The position numbers and the translations under genes are program-made. A DNA stretch of 64,000 nucleotides from the NCBI RefSeq assembly GCF_000311785.1, contig NZ_HE978545.1:148021-212020 (forward strand), given 5' to 3'. Positions 62,109 through 64,000 of the stretch are shown here, piece after piece (the stretch's first letter is position 1; every line of letters starts with the position of its first letter). The notes below the pieces were generated by a model. That model did no database searches and was not told the origin of the DNA. It was given only the letters and a program-made list of their open reading frames with translations. This DNA comes from Brevibacillus massiliensis. Its GTDB lineage: Bacteria > Bacillota > Bacilli > Brevibacillales > Brevibacillaceae.

Positions 62109-63974
62109 TTGAAGAAATTACGTCGTACCGGCATCACGGTGCTGTCTGCCGTGTTGACGACCGGCATCCTGGCAGGTCCAGCCTGTGCCGCACCGCTCCA
62201 ACCGATTGATCACGTACAATGGTTGAAGGAAAAGTCGTTTATCATCGGAAATGACAAAGGGAGCCTGGCACTCGAACAAAACGTCACAGTAGCGGAAGTG
62301 ATCGCCGTCATTTCCCGGATGAAAGACGCAGACCTGAAACCGGGTTCGTCCGACTGGGCAGCCCCGTACATAGCATGGGGACAGTCACAGGGAGTGCTGA
62401 CTGCCGAGGATGCCAAACACGCCTACCAAGCGGCCAGTGCCAGCAAAATCAAGGAGATCGCAAAAGGCTTCGGCTACACGTTGAACCTGGCAGACAAGCC
62501 GCAGGTTACCCGGGCCGAATTTGCCCAGGCGCTCGGCGATGCGGCAACCCTGCACATCACGATTGCCCACACGAATGACGTTCACGGCCATATCGAAGAA
62601 AACCAAAGCGGCAAGGAATTCGGCTACGCGAAAATTGCCACTTTGCTGAAAGAATGGCGGAGCGAAAATGACAACTTCCTGCTGATGGATGCCGGCGACA
62701 CCTTCCAGGGAACAGTATTCGCCAATCAGTTCAAAGGCGAGTCGATCGTCCCGATTCTCAATCAGCTCAGCTACAACGCCGGCGCTTCCGGAAACCATGA
62801 ATTCGACTTCGGCTACGAGCAGTTGTTGAAACTGAAGGACATGGTCAATTACCCGATCATCGCCTCCAACGTGTTTAAAGAAGATGGCACCAACCTGCTC
62901 CCTCCGGTATACAAGACGGAAATCGGCGGCAAGAAGTTTGCGTTCATCGGTTTTGTGACGGAAGACACGCCGATTGTGACCCACCCGGACAACGTCAAGG
63001 GTCTCACGTTTAAAAATCCGGTAGAGATAGCCAAACAGCTTGTGCCTGAGCTGAAGAAGGAAGCAGATCACGTCATCGTCGTCTCGCATATCGGAGTCGA
63101 AGTGGACCGGGAGATTGCGAAGAACGTAGACGGAATTGACTTAATTATCGGTGGACATTCCCATACGCCGCTCAGAACTCCGGAAGTCGTAAACGGCACG
63201 TACATCGTCCAGGACTGGGAGTACGGCAAATCCCTCGGCCGCGTCGATATGTACTACCTCGGTGACGAGATGGTGGCGTTCAGCGGCGGGTTGAAAGAGT
63301 ATGACGAGTCCGTAAAGCCTGATCCGGAGATTGAAAAGCTGGTCAAGGACGTCGTCGCCAAAGTGGACGAGATCATGAACGTCGTCATCGGCAAGACAGC
63401 AGTCGATCTGGACGGCGACCGCACACTGGTCCGGACTCGCGAGACCAATCTGGGCAACTTCGTCACGGACGCCATGCTGGAGCGGACGAAGTCGATTTCG
63501 GGTCATGGAGCGGACGTGGCTTTGACCAATGGCGGCGGCATCCGGGCACAAGTCAAAGCTGGCGACATCACCAAAAAAGACTTGTACACGGTCTTCCCGT
63601 TCCCCAACACGCTGGTGGTAGTCGAGGCAACAGGGGAAGAACTGCTGCAAGCGCTGGAAAACGGCGTCAGCAAGGTAGAAGAAGGGCAAGGGCGCTTCCC
63701 GCAGATCAGCGGCATGTCCTTTACCTATGATCCATCCAAAACGGCCGGTGAACGCGTTGTCGAGGTGAAAGTAGGCGACCAACCGCTCGACCTGAACAAG
63801 ACGTACAAAGTGGCAACCAACGACTTTATCGCGGCAGGCGGCGACGGATACGAATCTTTGAACAAAGAAGCATTCAACACAGGCATTACCTTGTTTGAAT
63901 TGATGGAAGAAGCGATCAAAGAGCAGAAGGAACTCAACCCGAAAGTAGAAAATCGCATCGTAGAAGTCAAATGA
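62109..63974 (+). CDS. exported 5'-nucleotidase / 2',3'-cyclic phosphodiesterase with SLH-like N-terminus
   Basis: 621 residues. Signal peptide (cut near 'GPACA'), then one degenerate S-layer-homology-like region (residues ~35-150). Calcineurin-like phosphatase domain: 'IAHTNDVHGHIE', 'MDAGDTFQGT', 'GNHEFDFG', 'IIGGHSHTPL'; the 5'-nucleotidase C domain has 'ETNLGNFVTDAM', 'TNGGGIR' and 'VATNDFIAAGGDG'. It would release phosphate from extracellular nucleotides at the cell surface, feeding the nucleoside enzymes found at 14-18 kb. TTG 62109 has AAGGAGG 7 nt upstream. The start of a possible terminator (AAAAAGCACCCC) is cut by the window end. Confidence 0.92.
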   Translation: MKKLRRTGITVLSAVLTTGILAGPACAAPLQPIDHVQWLKEKSFIIGNDKGSLALEQNVTVAEVIAVISRMKDADLKPGSSDWAAPYIAWGQSQGVLTAEDAKHAYQAASASKIKEIAKGFGYTLNLADKPQVTRAEFAQALGDAATLHITIAHTNDVHGHIEENQSGKEFGYAKIATLLKEWRSENDNFLLMDAGDTFQGTVFANQFKGESIVPILNQLSYNAGASGNHEFDFGYEQLLKLKDMVNYPIIASNVFKEDGTNLLPPVYKTEIGGKKFAFIGFVTEDTPIVTHPDNVKGLTFKNPVEIAKQLVPELKKEADHVIVVSHIGVEVDREIAKNVDGIDLIIGGHSHTPLRTPEVVNGTYIVQDWEYGKSLGRVDMYYLGDEMVAFSGGLKEYDESVKPDPEIEKLVKDVVAKVDEIMNVVIGKTAVDLDGDRTLVRTRETNLGNFVTDAMLERTKSISGHGADVALTNGGGIRAQVKAGDITKKDLYTVFPFPNTLVVVEATGEELLQALENGVSKVEEGQGRFPQISGMSFTYDPSKTAGERVVEVKVGDQPLDLNKTYKVATNDFIAAGGDGYESLNKEAFNTGITLFELMEEAIKEQKELNPKVENRIVEVK

Positions 63975-64000
63975 AAAAGCACCCCTCCGACAGAGAAGTG

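Noticed and set aside
62210..62416. frames antisense to the SLH-like part of the 5'-nucleotidase
   Set aside because: Short, no start signals, fully inside a confident gene.

Overview
This window is chromosomal DNA of a GC-rich, endospore-forming Firmicute, most likely Brevibacillus or a close Paenibacillaceae relative. The evidence is a full set of sporulation genes in Bacillus order (spoIIM-fur-yqzK-xerD-deoB, dacF-spoIIAA-spoIIAB-sigF, spoVAA to spoVAF-lysA, scpA-scpB-dacB-spmA-spmB-rluB-resABCDE, fer/ypbB-recQ-ypbD-ypbE-mecA-like-gudB). Purine-rich Shine-Dalgarno sites, frequent GTG/TTG starts and an S-layer-type 5'-nucleotidase fit this placement. I saw no rRNA, tRNA, CRISPR array, prophage or transposase gene.

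Layout. 1-1.2 kb: 3' end of a surface protein with a stalk domain. 1.5-6.8 kb: propionyl/methylmalonyl-CoA operon (B12 mutase large subunit, a fusion of the B12-binding domain with methylmalonyl-CoA epimerase, a carboxyltransferase) and an M20 peptidase. 6.9-18 kb: DUF3866 protein, antisense mciZ, nudF, endonuclease Q, spoIIM, fur, ald, yqzK, xerD, then a nucleoside catabolism cluster (deoB, two purine nucleoside phosphorylases of which one is broken, pdp). 18-24.6 kb: Lrp-type regulator and a five-gene oligopeptide ABC transporter. 24.6-32.5 kb: dacF, spoIIA operon and seven-gene spoVA operon, each with a recognisable sporulation promoter (sigma F/G, sigma H, sigma G). 32.5-35.8 kb: lysA, cyclophilin, a repeat element and an M50 protease. 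35.8-47.8 kb: scpAB, dacB-spmAB, rluB, resABCDE and a HAD hydrolase. 48-53.9 kb: small flavoprotein, a second copy of the repeat, then leftward genes: T-box-controlled aminotransferase-serA, ppa, ferredoxin and an unknown membrane-anchored protein. 53.9-64 kb: ypbB-recQ-ypbD-ypbE, polysaccharide deacetylase, MecA-family adaptor, LmbE-family deacetylase, gudB and 5'-nucleotidase.

The genes combine central carbon/nitrogen metabolism (propionate, alanine, serine, glutamate, nucleosides, peptides) with the sporulation programme: sigma F activation, division control by MciZ, cortex modification by DacF/DacB/SpmAB, and SpoVA channel proteins for dipicolinate uptake.

The most unusual signal is a roughly 207-bp near-palindromic repeat present twice (34815-35021 and 48619-48826), about 93% identical by eye, with a compensating base change in its outer stem and a terminator-like inner hairpin. 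Other notable items are the B12-domain/epimerase fusion, an mciZ homologue antisense to the end of the DUF3866 gene, the internal deletion in the second purine nucleoside phosphorylase, a short SpoVAEa, a cluster of three dyads before ald, and a leader with two tandem hairpins before lysA.
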